Positions 17,927 through 27,058 are shown, counted from the first letter of the stretch. The stretch is DNA of 64,000 nucleotides from Pseudomonas sp. B21-015 (GCF_024749285.1 NZ_CP087196.1:4526001-4590000), one strand, 5' to 3'. Made by a program: numbers and translations. The notes: generated by a model from the letters alone, not told the origin.

Positions 17927-17936
17927 TTGTATACAA
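17927..17936. promoter_or_regulatory. Purine-island operator 3 (TTGTATACAA)
   Basis: A perfect 10-base palindrome 98 bases upstream of the puuE start, in an AT-rich run. With the site at 17731 it brackets the divergent uraH/puuE region. Confidence 0.65.
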
Positions 17937-18034
17937 TCAACCCATCGCTGTGACGCCAGCCTGTCATCCCACTGCCTGGTCGCCACACAACCCTGACCTT
18001 GAACAAGTCGACACGAACAAGAAGGAAGACTGCA

Positions 18035-18961
18035 GTGAGCGCTGACTACCCACGCGACCTGATCGGTTACGGCAGTAACCCTCCTCACCCACACTGGCCG
18101 GGCAATGCCCGCATCGCCTTGTCCTTCGTGCTCAACTACGAGGAAGGTGGCGAGCGCAATATCCTTCACGGCGATAAAGAGTCCGAAGCCTTCCTTTCGG
18201 AAATGGTCTCGGCGCAGCCGCTGCAAGGCGAGCGCAACATGAGCATGGAATCCCTTTACGAGTATGGCAGCCGTGCCGGCGTCTGGCGGATTCTGAAACT
18301 GTTCAAGGAATTCGACATCCCGCTGACCATCTTCGCCGTGGCCATGGCCGCCCAGCGCCACCCGGACGTGATCCGCGCGATGGTCGAGGCCGGCCACGAA
18401 ATCTGCAGCCACGGCTATCGCTGGATCGACTACCAGTACATGGACGAAGCGCAGGAACGCGAGCACATGCTCGAAGCGATCCGCATCCTCACCGAAATCA
18501 CCGGCGAGCGCCCGTTGGGCTGGTACACCGGCCGCACCGGCCCGAACACCCGTCGGCTGGTGATGGAAGAAGGCGGTTTCCTCTACGACTGCGACACCTA
18601 CGACGACGACCTGCCCTACTGGGAACCGAACAACCCGACCGGCAAGCCGCACCTGGTGATTCCGTACACCCTGGACACCAACGACATGCGTTTCACCCAG
18701 GTCCAGGGCTTCAACAAGGGCGACGACTTTTTCGAATACCTCAAAGACGCCTTCGACGTGCTGTATGCCGAAGGCAGCGATGCGCCGAAGATGCTGTCGA
18801 TCGGCCTGCACTGCCGGCTGATTGGCCGCCCGGCGCGCCTGGCCTCGCTCAAACGCTTTATCGAATACGCTAAAAGTCATGAACAGGTGTGGTTCAGCCG
18901 TCGCGTCGACATCGCTCGCCACTGGCACGAAACCCACCCGTATCAAGGGGCTGCGACATGA
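18035..18961 (+). CDS. puuE: Allantoinase PuuE (polysaccharide-deacetylase fold)
   Basis: A 308-residue enzyme hydrolysing allantoin to allantoate. It belongs to the metal-poor NodB-like family and not to the amidohydrolase AllB family. The GTG at 18035 is the likely start (AGGAAG ahead); an upstream TTG is in frame but has no ribosome site. Family marks are YPRDLIGYGSNPPHPHWPG at the N-terminus, AGHEICSHGYRWIDYQYM around residue 130 (metal/active-site histidine) and the GWYTGRTGPNTRRLV loop. The stop overlaps uraD by four bases (ATGA), so they are coupled. Confidence 0.96.
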   Translation: MSADYPRDLIGYGSNPPHPHWPGNARIALSFVLNYEEGGERNILHGDKESEAFLSEMVSAQPLQGERNMSMESLYEYGSRAGVWRILKLFKEFDIPLTIFAVAMAAQRHPDVIRAMVEAGHEICSHGYRWIDYQYMDEAQEREHMLEAIRILTEITGERPLGWYTGRTGPNTRRLVMEEGGFLYDCDTYDDDLPYWEPNNPTGKPHLVIPYTLDTNDMRFTQVQGFNKGDDFFEYLKDAFDVLYAEGSDAPKMLSIGLHCRLIGRPARLASLKRFIEYAKSHEQVWFSRRVDIARHWHETHPYQGAAT

Positions 18962-19473
18962 GCCACTTCCAAACCCTGAAGCCATCGACTTTGAGCCGCG
19001 ACGCGTTTGTCGCCGCCTTCGCCGACATCTACGAACACTCGCCATGGGTGGCCGAAAAGGCCTTCGACCTGGGCGTGGACGCTTCGATCGACGACATCGA
19101 AACCCTGCACCAGCGCATGAGCGACATTTTGTTGAGCGCTGATCACACAAGCCAACTGGCCCTGATCAACGCTCACCCGGACCTCGCCGGCAAAGCGGCC
19201 GTCCAGGGCCAACTGACCGAAGCCAGCACCCATGAACAGGCTGGCGCCGGTATTCACCAATGCTCGAGCGATGAGTTTCAACGCTTCACCGAGCTGAACG
19301 ACGCCTACAAAGCCAAGTTCAAGTTTCCCTTCATCATGGCGGTAAAAGGCAGCAACCGGCATCAGATCCTCGCGGCGTTCGAAACGCGCATTCACAACTC
19401 GGTCGACACCGAATTCAAATGCGCGCTGGCGGAGATCAACAAGATCGCGTTGTTCCGATTACTGACCCTATAA
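18958..19473 (+). CDS. uraD: OHCU decarboxylase
   Basis: A 171-residue helical enzyme that stereospecifically decarboxylates OHCU to S-allantoin, the third step after urate. The catalytic His is H73 in LINAHPDLAGKAA, and the substrate-binding segment is ELNDAYKAKFKFPFIMAVKG. The length is standard for the stand-alone bacterial enzyme. Its position between puuE and alc gives a compact puuE-uraD-alc operon, with a 90-base gap before alc. Confidence 0.96.
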   Translation: MSHFQTLKPSTLSRDAFVAAFADIYEHSPWVAEKAFDLGVDASIDDIETLHQRMSDILLSADHTSQLALINAHPDLAGKAAVQGQLTEASTHEQAGAGIHQCSSDEFQRFTELNDAYKAKFKFPFIMAVKGSNRHQILAAFETRIHNSVDTEFKCALAEINKIALFRLLTL

Positions 19474-19563
19474 GCGAGCTTGGCCCGAGTGCTCTTAAAC
19501 GCGAAAAGTACCCAGGGCCCTGCAAGCATCCCAAGCCAACTTATTTAAAGGCAGACAAGAAGA

Positions 19564-20559
19564 ATGAAAGCTTACGCCGTACCTTTCGAGAAGTTCGTCA
19601 ACCTGGCCGACGCCCGCCTGGGCACCAAAATCATCTCGGTCACCGATGACTGGTTCGCAGATGCCAACCGTCTGTTCCAACCGACCCCGGCCGTGTGGAA
19701 GGAGGGCGTGTTCGATGACAACGGCAAGTGGATGGACGGCTGGGAGTCGCGCCGCAAGCGCTTCGAAGGCTACGACAGCGCGGTGATCCGCCTGGGCGTA
19801 CCGGGCTCGATCAAAGGCGTGGACATCGACACTTCATTCTTCACCGGCAACTTCCCGCCGTCGGCTTCCCTGGAAGCCTGCTTCCTGACCTCCGGCGAGC
19901 CGGACGAAAACACCCAGTGGACTGAAGTGCTGTCGGCCGTCGAGCTGCAAGGCAACAGCCACCACTACCACGAAATCACCAACGACCAGGCCTTCAGCCA
20001 CCTGCGCTTCAACATCTACCCGGATGGCGGCGTGGCCCGTCTGCGTGTGTACGGCATTCCGTTCCGCGACTGGTCAGCTGTGGGCGACAACGAACAGGTC
20101 GACCTGGCCGCAGCTCTGAACGGTGGCCGTGCGCTGGCCTGCTCCGACGAACACTTCGGCCGCATGAGCAACATCCTCAACCCGGGCCGTGGCATCAACA
20201 TGGGCGATGGCTGGGAAACCGCCCGTCGTCGCACGCCGGGCAATGACTGGGTGATCGTCGCACTGGGTCATGCCGGCGAGGTCGAGAAAGTCATCGTCGA
20301 CACCCTGCACTTCAAGGGCAACTACCCGGACACGTGCTCGATCCAGGGTGCATTCGTGAAAGGCGGCACCGACAGCCAGATCGAAACCCAATCGCTGTTC
20401 TGGCGCGAATTGCTGCCGAGCCAGAAGCTGGAAATGCACGCCGAACACACCTTCGCCGAGCAGATCAAGGCACTGGGCCCGATCACCCACATCCGCCTGA
20501 ATGTGTTCCCGGATGGTGGTGTGAGCCGCCTGCGCGTTTTGGGCAAGGTCGCGAAGTAA
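19564..20559 (+). CDS. alc: Allantoicase
   Basis: A 331-residue enzyme hydrolysing allantoate to ureidoglycolate and urea. It consists of two tandem allantoicase (jelly-roll) repeats, visible as repeated motifs: [20 protein letters not shown] with [13 protein letters not shown] in the first half, and [20 protein letters not shown] with [13 protein letters not shown] in the second. Start ATG 19564 follows AGACAAGAAG. The urea released implies a urease or urea-handling system elsewhere in the genome. Confidence 0.97.
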   Translation: MKAYAVPFEKFVNLADARLGTKIISVTDDWFADANRLFQPTPAVWKEGVFDDNGKWMDGWESRRKRFEGYDSAVIRLGVPGSIKGVDIDTSFFTGNFPPSASLEACFLTSGEPDENTQWTEVLSAVELQGNSHHYHEITNDQAFSHLRFNIYPDGGVARLRVYGIPFRDWSAVGDNEQVDLAAALNGGRALACSDEHFGRMSNILNPGRGINMGDGWETARRRTPGNDWVIVALGHAGEVEKVIVDTLHFKGNYPDTCSIQGAFVKGGTDSQIETQSLFWRELLPSQKLEMHAEHTFAEQIKALGPITHIRLNVFPDGGVSRLRVLGKVAK

Positions 20560-20567
20560 GATTGCGA

Positions 20568-20673
20568 TGATCGTTCCCACGCTCTGCGTGGGAATGCATA
20601 CCGTGACGCTCCGCGTCACAGTGGACGCGGAGCGTCCATGGCGGCGTTCCCACGCAGAGCGTGGGAACGATCA
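20568..20673. repeat. Long intergenic inverted repeat (CGTTCCCACGCTCTGCGTGGGA family)
   Basis: Outer arms tgatcgttcccacgctctgc / gcagagcgtgggaacgatca, with nested gtgacgctccgcgtcac and gacgcggagcgtc palindromes. It sits between alc and allA on the same strand and may attenuate or protect the message. Confidence 0.88.
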
Positions 20674-20698
20674 AATTCAAAAGATTAAGAAGACCAGC

Positions 20699-21202
20699 AT
20701 GCGCACATTGACGATTGAACCGCTGACCAAAGAAGCCTTCGCCCCTTTCGGTGACGTGATCGAAACCGACGGTAGCGATCACTTCATGATCAACAACGGT
20801 TCGACCATGCGCTTTCACAAACTGGCTGTGGTCGAAACCGCCACGCCAGAGGACAAGGCGATCATCAGCATCTTCCGCGCCGACGCGCAGGACATGCCGC
20901 TGACCGTCCGCATGCTGGAGCGTCATCCGCTGGGCAGCCAGGCTTTCATTCCGCTGCTCGGCAACCCCTTTCTGATCGTGGTCGCGCCACTTGGCGATGA
21001 ACCTGTATCAGGCTTGGTCCGCGCCTTCGTCACCAACGGCAGGCAGGGCATTAATTACCATCGCGGCGTCTGGCACCACCCGGTGCTGACGATCGAAAAG
21101 CGGGATGACTTCCTGGTGGTTGATCGCAGTGGCACAGGCAACAACTGCGATGAGCATTTTTTCAAAGAGGATGAGTGTTTGATCCTCGCCCCCCACCAAT
21201 AA
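20699..21202 (+). CDS. allA: Ureidoglycolate lyase
   Basis: A 167-residue cupin-type enzyme splitting ureidoglycolate into glyoxylate and urea, the last step of the pathway here. Start MRTLTIEPLTKEAFAPFGDV fits the family; the frame is open through the upstream repeat, but that extension is discounted. Motifs include HPLGSQAFIPLLGNPFLIVV and the active-site segment NYHRGVWHHPVLTI. It is followed by puuD after 52 bases, likely in the same transcript. Confidence 0.95.
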   Translation: MRTLTIEPLTKEAFAPFGDVIETDGSDHFMINNGSTMRFHKLAVVETATPEDKAIISIFRADAQDMPLTVRMLERHPLGSQAFIPLLGNPFLIVVAPLGDEPVSGLVRAFVTNGRQGINYHRGVWHHPVLTIEKRDDFLVVDRSGTGNNCDEHFFKEDECLILAPHQ

Positions 21203-21254
21203 GAGAAGAGTCCGATCACTTGACAACAAAAGTGACGGGCGAGAGGTAAAGACT

Positions 21255-22556
21255 GTGGAAGCACATCTGTTGGAATGGCTGAACCTGAGCGTGCGCTGGG
21301 TTCACATGATCACTGGCGTGGCCTGGATCGGTGCATCGTTCTATTTCGTCTGGCTGGAAAACAACCTCAACCGGGTCAACCCGAAAAACGGGCTGGCGGG
21401 CGATTTGTGGGCGATCCACGGCGGCGGCATCTACCACCTGGAAAAATACAAACTGGCTCCACCGACCATGCCGGACAACCTGCACTGGTTCAAATGGGAA
21501 GCCTATTTCACCTGGCTGTCGGGGATCGCGCTGCTGTGCGTGGTGTTCTACTCCAACCCGACGCTGTACCTGCTGGCACCGGGCAGCACCCTGAGCGGCC
21601 CTGAAGGCGTAGCCATCGGCCTCGGCTCGCTGTTCATCGGCTGGTTCATCTACTCCTTCCTCTGCGACTCGGCCCTGGGCAAACGCCCTGCCCTGCTGGG
21701 CTTCATCCTGTTCGTGCTGATCATCGGCGCCGCTTACGGCTTCAGCAAAGTGTTCAGCGGTCGGGGTGCGTACCTGCATGTCGGCGCCATCATCGGCACC
21801 ATCATGGTCGGCAACGTGTTCCGCATCATCATGCCGGCCCAACGCGCATTGGTGGCGGCGATTGCCGAGAACCGCACGCCCGACCCGGCGCTGCCGGCCA
21901 AAGGCTTGCTGCGTTCGCGGCACAACAACTACTTCACCTTGCCGGTGCTGTTCATCATGATCAGCAACCACTTCCCGAGCACCTACGGCAGCCAATACAA
22001 CTGGCTGATCCTGGCCGGGATCGCGGTGCTGGCGGTGTTGGTGCGTCACTACTTCAACACCCGTCATGACAGCCACAAGTTTGCCTGGACCCTGCCCGTC
22101 GCGGCAGTTGGCATGATTTGCCTGGCGTACGTCACGGGGCCGGCGCCGATGTCCAGCGCGCCTGAAGTGGCCAAGGCACCTGGGACTATCGAGTACCAGC
22201 CGCTGCCAGAAACCGCCCTTGGCGGTGGTGCCAAACCTGAAGCTGCAAAACCCGCTGCACCTGCCGCTGCACCGGCCCAAGCCTCGAATCAGGGCCCGAC
22301 GTTCGACAAGGTTCACAGCGTCATTCAGGAGCGTTGCGCGGTCTGTCACTCGGCCAAACCCACCAGCCCGCTGTTCAGTGCGGCACCCGCCGGCGTGATG
22401 TTCGACACGCCAGAACAGATCCGCCAAAACGCCGCTCGCATTCAGGCTCAAGCCGTCACCAGCCAGATCATGCCACTGGGCAACATCACCCAGATGACCC
22501 AGCAGGAACGTGACCTGATCGGTGCGTGGATTGTTCAGGGCGCTGCGACCCATTAA
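21255..22556 (+). CDS. puuD: Membrane urate oxidase PuuD with cytochrome c domain
   Basis: A 433-residue protein that replaces soluble uricase. An N-terminal integral-membrane domain of about eight helices (residues 10-300, e.g. VRWVHMITGVAWIGASFYFV and LSGIALLCVVFY) carries out urate hydroxylation. A Pro/Ala-rich linker (about residues 325-345) leads to a C-terminal periplasmic cytochrome c domain with C361-A-V-C-H365 and an IMPLGN methionine-ligand region. Electrons are thought to pass from urate to the respiratory chain. Start is GTG 21255 after GAGAGG. It supplies the substrate for UraH. Confidence 0.95.
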   Translation: MEAHLLEWLNLSVRWVHMITGVAWIGASFYFVWLENNLNRVNPKNGLAGDLWAIHGGGIYHLEKYKLAPPTMPDNLHWFKWEAYFTWLSGIALLCVVFYSNPTLYLLAPGSTLSGPEGVAIGLGSLFIGWFIYSFLCDSALGKRPALLGFILFVLIIGAAYGFSKVFSGRGAYLHVGAIIGTIMVGNVFRIIMPAQRALVAAIAENRTPDPALPAKGLLRSRHNNYFTLPVLFIMISNHFPSTYGSQYNWLILAGIAVLAVLVRHYFNTRHDSHKFAWTLPVAAVGMICLAYVTGPAPMSSAPEVAKAPGTIEYQPLPETALGGGAKPEAAKPAAPAAAPAQASNQGPTFDKVHSVIQERCAVCHSAKPTSPLFSAAPAGVMFDTPEQIRQNAARIQAQAVTSQIMPLGNITQMTQQERDLIGAWIVQGAATH

Positions 22557-22560
22557 GTAG

Positions 22561-22633
22561 CAAAAGCTTCGCGGGCACGCCTCCTCCTACAGGATTTGCA
22601 TTGACCTTGCAGGGGCGAGGCTTGCCCGCGAGT
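22561..22633. repeat. REP-like inverted repeat
   Basis: Arms gcttcgcgggcacgcctcctcctaca and tgcaggggcgaggcttgcccgcga, imperfect. A further short inverted stretch (gtgacgaggggttcgccctc...gggcaagccccc) follows to about 22700. Confidence 0.75.
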
Positions 22634-22736
22634 GGCCGCATTGATCTGAACCTGTGACGAGGGGTTCGCCCTCACATCAGGGCAAGCCCCCTTATCACAG
22701 TGCACCTCAAACAATAAAAACAAGAGGGAGCAACAG

Positions 22737-23018
22737 ATGATTAATCCCCAGACAAGCCTGTCGCTTGGCAGCGTCGGCCTGACTGCCTACAACCGTGCCC
22801 CAAACCTGTCGCCAGTGCTCTGTTGCGGGGCACTTGAGCCGTGGCACGGGAGTCGGCATTCTCCGCGGCCGTCCGAATCCGGTCTAAAAAAAAGCGCAGA
22901 TTTAATTCCTGACCAGAAAGCCAACTTACCCCGGCTCTGGACCGCACCAAGGCAACCCGAATTGACACTCAATCGACTGTTTTCGAACAGCCGAACGGGC
23001 GTTTTTTGGCTTTTTTAA
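22737..23018 (+). CDS. Possible leader ORF before the Tsx-like gene
   Basis: A 93-codon frame, MINPQTSLSLGSVGLTAYNR onward, with a good ribosome site (GAGGGAG) seven bases before the ATG. The first ~20 codons look translated, but the remainder (many Arg/Ser/Pro, ending SRTGVFWLF) has no coding character. It runs through a ctgttttcgaacag hairpin and T-rich stretch near 22977-23018 that resembles a terminator. It could be a leader peptide, the start of a deleted gene (a purine permease is often found at this place), or nothing. The 600-base gap 22557-23156 holds only this and the repeat. Confidence 0.3.
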   Translation: MINPQTSLSLGSVGLTAYNRAPNLSPVLCCGALEPWHGSRHSPRPSESGLKKSADLIPDQKANLPRLWTAPRQPELTLNRLFSNSRTGVFWLF

Positions 23019-23156
23019 AGCCTTGGCTCAGCTCTTGCTAACAGCACCAAAGCTGACCGACTGGATGACTTTTTACCGCAGCAAGAAAAGGCGCCACACC
23101 AGAGCGCCGACCTTAGAAAAACAACGTGGAACCACCTACTTTTTGGGAGCAACCGA

Positions 23157-23942
23157 ATGAAACGTACGTGCACCAGCCTGATGCTCGCGGGATCCTTGCT
23201 GGCCGGGGGCCAGGCAATGGCCGGCGACTTGCTGCAATGGCAGAACAACAGCCTGACCTACCTCTACGGCAAGGACTTCCAGGTCAACCCGCGCATTCAG
23301 CAAACCGTCACCTTCGAGCACGCCGATGCCTGGAAATACGGGGACAACTTCGTGTTCGTCGACAAGATTTTCTACAACGGCAAGGACGACAGCGGCGTTG
23401 GCTCGAACACCTATTACGGCGAAATCAGCCCGCGCTTGTCGTTTGGCAAGATCTTCGACCAGAAGCTGGAATTCGGTCCGGTCAAGGACGTACTGCTGGC
23501 GATGACGTACGAGTTCGGTGAAGGTGATACCGAGTCCTACCTGATCGGTCCGGGTTTTGACCTGGCAATTCCCGGGTTCGACTACTTCCAGCTGAACTTC
23601 TACCAGCGCCACACCGAAGGCAGCCGCCCGGGTGACAACGTCTGGCAGATCACCCCGGTCTGGGCCTACACCATTCCTGTCGGCGATTCGAACATCCTGA
23701 TCGATGGTTTCATGGACTGGGTGGTCGACAACGACCAGAACAGCAAAGGCACCTACCACGCCAACCTGCACTTCAACCCACAGATCAAATACGACTTGGG
23801 CAAAGCCTTGAACATTGGCGAGAAGCAGTTGTATGTGGGTGTCGAGTACGACTACTGGTCCGACAAGTACGGGATCAAGGACAGCCAGGCCTTCAAGACC
23901 GATCAAAGCAATACGAGCTTGCTGGTGAAGTTCCACTTCTGA
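23157..23942 (+). CDS. Tsx/OmpK-family outer-membrane channel
   Basis: A 261-residue protein with signal peptide MKRTCTSLMLAGSLLAGGQAMA. The mature part is rich in alternating beta strands and ends in aromatic F (SLLVKFHF), the outer-membrane assembly signal. GDLLQWQNNSLTYLYGKDF and the repeated FVFVDKIFYNGKDDSG / YEFGEGDTESYLIGPGFDL pattern correspond to the nucleoside-specific channel (Tsx) and OmpK family. In this neighbourhood it most likely lets purines or nucleosides cross the outer membrane. Start has GGGAGC upstream. Confidence 0.9.
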   Translation: MKRTCTSLMLAGSLLAGGQAMAGDLLQWQNNSLTYLYGKDFQVNPRIQQTVTFEHADAWKYGDNFVFVDKIFYNGKDDSGVGSNTYYGEISPRLSFGKIFDQKLEFGPVKDVLLAMTYEFGEGDTESYLIGPGFDLAIPGFDYFQLNFYQRHTEGSRPGDNVWQITPVWAYTIPVGDSNILIDGFMDWVVDNDQNSKGTYHANLHFNPQIKYDLGKALNIGEKQLYVGVEYDYWSDKYGIKDSQAFKTDQSNTSLLVKFHF

Positions 23943-23954
23943 TCGCAAAAAGCA

Positions 23955-24043
23955 TCGCGGGCAAGCCACGCTCCCACAGGTTCTGTGTCGTTCACATCAT
24001 CGGCGAACGACACAAAACCTGTGGGAGCGTGGCTTGCCCGCGA
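23955..24043. repeat. REP inverted repeat pair
   Basis: Arms tcgcgggcaagccacgctcc and ggagcgtggcttgcccgcga, with extended pairing through acaggttctgtgtcgttc / gaacgacacaaaacctgt. Located between convergent genes. Confidence 0.9.
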
Positions 24044-24061
24044 ACAGCCACACCGCCAATC

Positions 24062-25234
24062 TCAAGCCGGCACCGCAGGCTCCATCAACCCCAGAAACCG
24101 GCACAACTCATCCCGCTTGGCCAAGGCATCGCGCCGCCCCAGATCGATCAACTCGCTGCAATACCCCGCCTCGAACAACAGATAACTCAGCACCCCCGCC
24201 CCGCTGGTCTTGGTCGCCCCCGGCCCGCGTAAAAACAGACGCAAGGCCGCCGGTAATTCCTGCCGATGCCGCGCCGCAATTTCATCGATCGGCTGACTCG
24301 GCGAAATCACCAGCACCTCCACCGGCGCCGCCCCCAATGCACGACTCGACATGCCGTCGGGCAGCAGATGGCTGAACTGATTCAGACGCTGCAACAACTC
24401 GATGTCACTTTCCAGGCTGTCAATGAACGTACTGTTGAGCATGTGCCCGCCAATCTGCGCCAGGGTCGGCTGCTGACCGGTGTAGGCGCGTTGCAGCGGC
24501 TGTTGCGGGTCGACGCCGCGCGGGTTGCCGCTGACGCCCACCACCAGCACGCGGCTGGCGCCCAGGTGCAGGGCCGGGCTGATCGGCGCCGACTGGCGCA
24601 CTGCGCCATCGCCGAAATACTCTTCGCCGATTTTCACCGGTGCGAACAGCAACGGAATCGCCGAACTGGCGAGCAGATGGTCGACGCTCAATTGAGTCGG
24701 TACGCCGATTCGCCGATGGCGCAACCAGGACTCGATGGTGCCGCCGCCCTGATAAAACGTGACAGCCTGACCGGACTCATAACCGAACGCCGTGACCGCC
24801 ACCGCCTTCAATTGTTTTTGCGCGATCGCTTCGGCAATCCCGGGCATGTGCAGTTTGTGATTGAGCAAACGGCGCAGCGGCGAACTGTTGAGCAGGGCCA
24901 CTGGCACCGGCGAACCAATGCCCATCAGGTTGTGACTGACAAAACGGGTGGCCTGATGAATCACCCCCGGCCAATCGCTGCGTAATACCAGATGGCTGCG
25001 AAAACCTTGCCAGAAGGCCGTCAGACGCTCGATCGCGCCACGAAAGTCCATTGCTCCACTGGCCAGGCTGACCGCGTTGATCGCACCGGCCGAGGTGCCG
25101 ACGATCACCGGAAACGGATTCGCCGCCCCCATCGGCAGCAGCTCGGCAATCGCCGCGAGCACGCCCACCTGATAGGCCGCCCGAGCCCCACCGCCGGAAA
25201 GAATCAACCCTGTAACCGGTTCAGCAGAACTCAT
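24062..25234 (-). CDS. Patatin-like phospholipase
   Basis: A 390-residue cytoplasmic hydrolase without signal peptide. The oxyanion loop is LILSGGGARAAYQVGVLAAI (residues 10-29) and the nucleophile elbow is VIVGTSAGAINAVSL. The catalytic Asp is in EYFGDGAVRQSAPI, so the Ser-Asp dyad is complete. It likely releases fatty acids from membrane lipids or acts on thioesters. It is adjacent to and in the same direction as the LpxL-type acyltransferase (35-base gap), pointing to a lipid-remodelling pair, although the acyltransferase is upstream. Confidence 0.92.
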   Translation of the reverse strand: MSSAEPVTGLILSGGGARAAYQVGVLAAIAELLPMGAANPFPVIVGTSAGAINAVSLASGAMDFRGAIERLTAFWQGFRSHLVLRSDWPGVIHQATRFVSHNLMGIGSPVPVALLNSSPLRRLLNHKLHMPGIAEAIAQKQLKAVAVTAFGYESGQAVTFYQGGGTIESWLRHRRIGVPTQLSVDHLLASSAIPLLFAPVKIGEEYFGDGAVRQSAPISPALHLGASRVLVVGVSGNPRGVDPQQPLQRAYTGQQPTLAQIGGHMLNSTFIDSLESDIELLQRLNQFSHLLPDGMSSRALGAAPVEVLVISPSQPIDEIAARHRQELPAALRLFLRGPGATKTSGAGVLSYLLFEAGYCSELIDLGRRDALAKRDELCRFLGLMEPAVPA

Positions 25235-25269
25235 TGCAACACTCCATGGTGCTTAAAGGGGTCGGTGAC

Positions 25270-26202
25270 TCAACCGCGTTTGACGTACAGCTTCGGCTCG
25301 CCCGGTGGACGGCTCTTGAAGCGGCGATGCGCCCAGAGGTATTGCTCCGGACATTCGCGCAAGGCACTTTCGACCCACTGGTTGATCCGAATGCAGTCAG
25401 CCTCTTCCGTCTCGCCGGGAAAGCCTTCGAGCGGCGCGTGAATCACCAACCGATAACCGCTGCCGTCAGCCAGGCGCTCCTGGGTGAACGGCACCACCAG
25501 CGCCTTGCCCAGCCGTGCGAATTTACTGGTGGCGGTGACAGTCGCCGCCTGAATCCCGAACAGTGGCACGAAGATACTTTGCTTGGCGCCGTAGTCCTGA
25601 TCCGGTGCGTACCAGATCGCTCTCCCTGCCCGCAGCAGTTTGAGCATGCCACGCACGTCGTCGCGCTCCACCGCCAGCGAGTCGAGGTTGTGCCGCTCGC
25701 GGCCACGACGCTGGATGTAGTCGAACAGCGGATTCTTGTGTTCGCGGTACATGCCATCGATGGTGTGCTGCTGACCGAGCAGCGCCGCACCGATTTCCAG
25801 CGTGGTGAAATGCACGGCCATCAGAATCACGCCCTTGCCCTCCGTCTGGGCCTGCTTCAAATGCTCCAGGCCTTCGACATGAGCCAGTTTCGCCAGACGC
25901 TTGCGCGACCACCACCAACTCATGGCCATCTCGAAGAAGGCGATCCCGGTGGACGCGAAGTTTTGCTTGAGCAGGCGCTTGCGCTCGGCAGCGGATTTTT
26001 CAGGGAAACACAGCTCAAGATTGCGCTTGGCAATGCGCCGTCGGTCGCCGGCCACCCGATACATCAATGCACCCAGGGCGCGACCGATCGACAGCAACGC
26101 CGGATACGGCAATTGCACAATCAGCCACAACAGCCCCAGGCCACACCACAGCGGCCAGAAACGCGGAGAAAGAAATGCTGTTCGAAAACGCGGGCGATCC
26201 AT
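25270..26202 (-). CDS. lpxL: Lipid A lauroyl/myristoyl acyltransferase (LpxL/HtrB family)
   Basis: A 310-residue inner-membrane acyltransferase transferring a secondary acyl chain to lipid A. The start MDRPRFRTAFLSPRFWPLW at 26202 is preferred; the longer frame to 26550 crosses minC antisense. One N-terminal membrane helix (CGLGLLWLIVQLPYPALLSI) is followed by the catalytic HX4E motif in LMAVHFTTLEIGAALLG, the YREHKNPLFDYIQRRGRER block, and APDQDYGAKQSIFVPLFG. The C-terminus has YLWAHRRFKSRPPGEP. LpxL and its close paralogues cannot be told apart from sequence alone. Confidence 0.9.
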   Translation of the reverse strand: MDRPRFRTAFLSPRFWPLWCGLGLLWLIVQLPYPALLSIGRALGALMYRVAGDRRRIAKRNLELCFPEKSAAERKRLLKQNFASTGIAFFEMAMSWWWSRKRLAKLAHVEGLEHLKQAQTEGKGVILMAVHFTTLEIGAALLGQQHTIDGMYREHKNPLFDYIQRRGRERHNLDSLAVERDDVRGMLKLLRAGRAIWYAPDQDYGAKQSIFVPLFGIQAATVTATSKFARLGKALVVPFTQERLADGSGYRLVIHAPLEGFPGETEEADCIRINQWVESALRECPEQYLWAHRRFKSRPPGEPKLYVKRG

Positions 26203-26320
26203 TAAAGGTTCCGTCAAGACAGTGGCCGCGCATTCTACATCGTTCGACCCGGCTTGCGGCCCGCGGGCGTTCTCGTTATAAGTCTCGGCACTTTTAGTGA
26301 CAAGCCGTTGTATGCCGACC

Positions 26321-27058
26321 ATGAGCCAAACCGAACCGCTAGACCAAGATCCCGTGTTCCAGTTGAAGGGCAGCATGCTCGCCATTACGGTGCTGGAACT
26401 GGCCCGTAACGACCTTGAGAGCCTTGATCGGCAACTGGCCGCCAAAGTCGCCCAGGCGCCCAACTTCTTCAGCAACGCGCCGCTGGTACTGGCCCTGGAC
26501 AAACTCCCGGCCAGCGAAGGCTCGGTCGACCTGCCGGGATTGATGCGCATCTGCCGTCAGCACGGCCTGCGCACCCTGGCGATCCGCGCCAGCCGCATCG
26601 AAGACATCGCAGCGGCCATCGCCGTCGATCTGCCGGTGCTGCCGCCGTCCGGTGCCCGTGAGCGCCCGCTCGACCCGCTCGAAGGCGTCGTTGCGAAAAA
26701 ACCGGAAAAACCACCGGAACCGACCATCAAACCGACGAAAATCATTACCTCGCCAGTACGCGGTGGCCAGCAGATTTATGCCCAGGGCAGCGATCTGGTG
26801 GTGATTTCGTCGGTCAGCCCGGGGGCGGAACTTCTCGCCGATGGGAATATCCATGTATACGGCGCGATGCGCGGTCGTGTCTTGGCCGGCGTCAAAGGCG
26901 ACACGAAAGCCAGGATTTTCTGTCAGCAAATGACCGCTGAACTGGTCTCCATCGCCGGCCACTACAAGGTTTCCGAAGATCTGCGTCGCGATCCATTGTG
27001 GGGCGCGGGCGTACAAGTCAGCCTGTCGGGCGACGTGTTGAACATCATTCGGCTTTAA
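26321..27058 (+). CDS. minC: Septum-site inhibitor MinC
   Basis: A 245-residue inhibitor of FtsZ assembly. The N-terminal domain (residues 1-105: [20 protein letters not shown]) antagonises FtsZ. A Pro/Lys-rich linker ([16 protein letters not shown]) joins it to the C-terminal beta-helix domain ([20 protein letters not shown], then [10 protein letters not shown]), which dimerises and binds MinD. Start [11 protein letters not shown] is chosen; an in-frame ATG three codons upstream is possible, and neither has a strong ribosome site. First gene of minCDE, with a 201-base gap before minD. Confidence 0.96.
   Translation: MSQTEPLDQDPVFQLKGSMLAITVLELARNDLESLDRQLAAKVAQAPNFFSNAPLVLALDKLPASEGSVDLPGLMRICRQHGLRTLAIRASRIEDIAAAIAVDLPVLPPSGARERPLDPLEGVVAKKPEKPPEPTIKPTKIITSPVRGGQQIYAQGSDLVVISSVSPGAELLADGNIHVYGAMRGRVLAGVKGDTKARIFCQQMTAELVSIAGHYKVSEDLRRDPLWGAGVQVSLSGDVLNIIRL

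Noticed and set aside
17882..19150. Minus-strand frame opposite puuE and uraD
   Set aside because: Arg-rich antisense translation; both + strand genes carry complete family motifs.
21216..22553. Minus-strand frame of 445 codons opposite puuD
   Set aside because: Gln/His/Arg-rich shadow of the PuuD gene, which has a clear membrane domain and CxxCH haem site.
22838..22860. Sigma54-like promoter tggcacgggagtcggc before the Tsx-like gene
   Set aside because: The -24 element is good, but the -12 position lacks the required GC at correct spacing (reads TCGG instead of TTGC).
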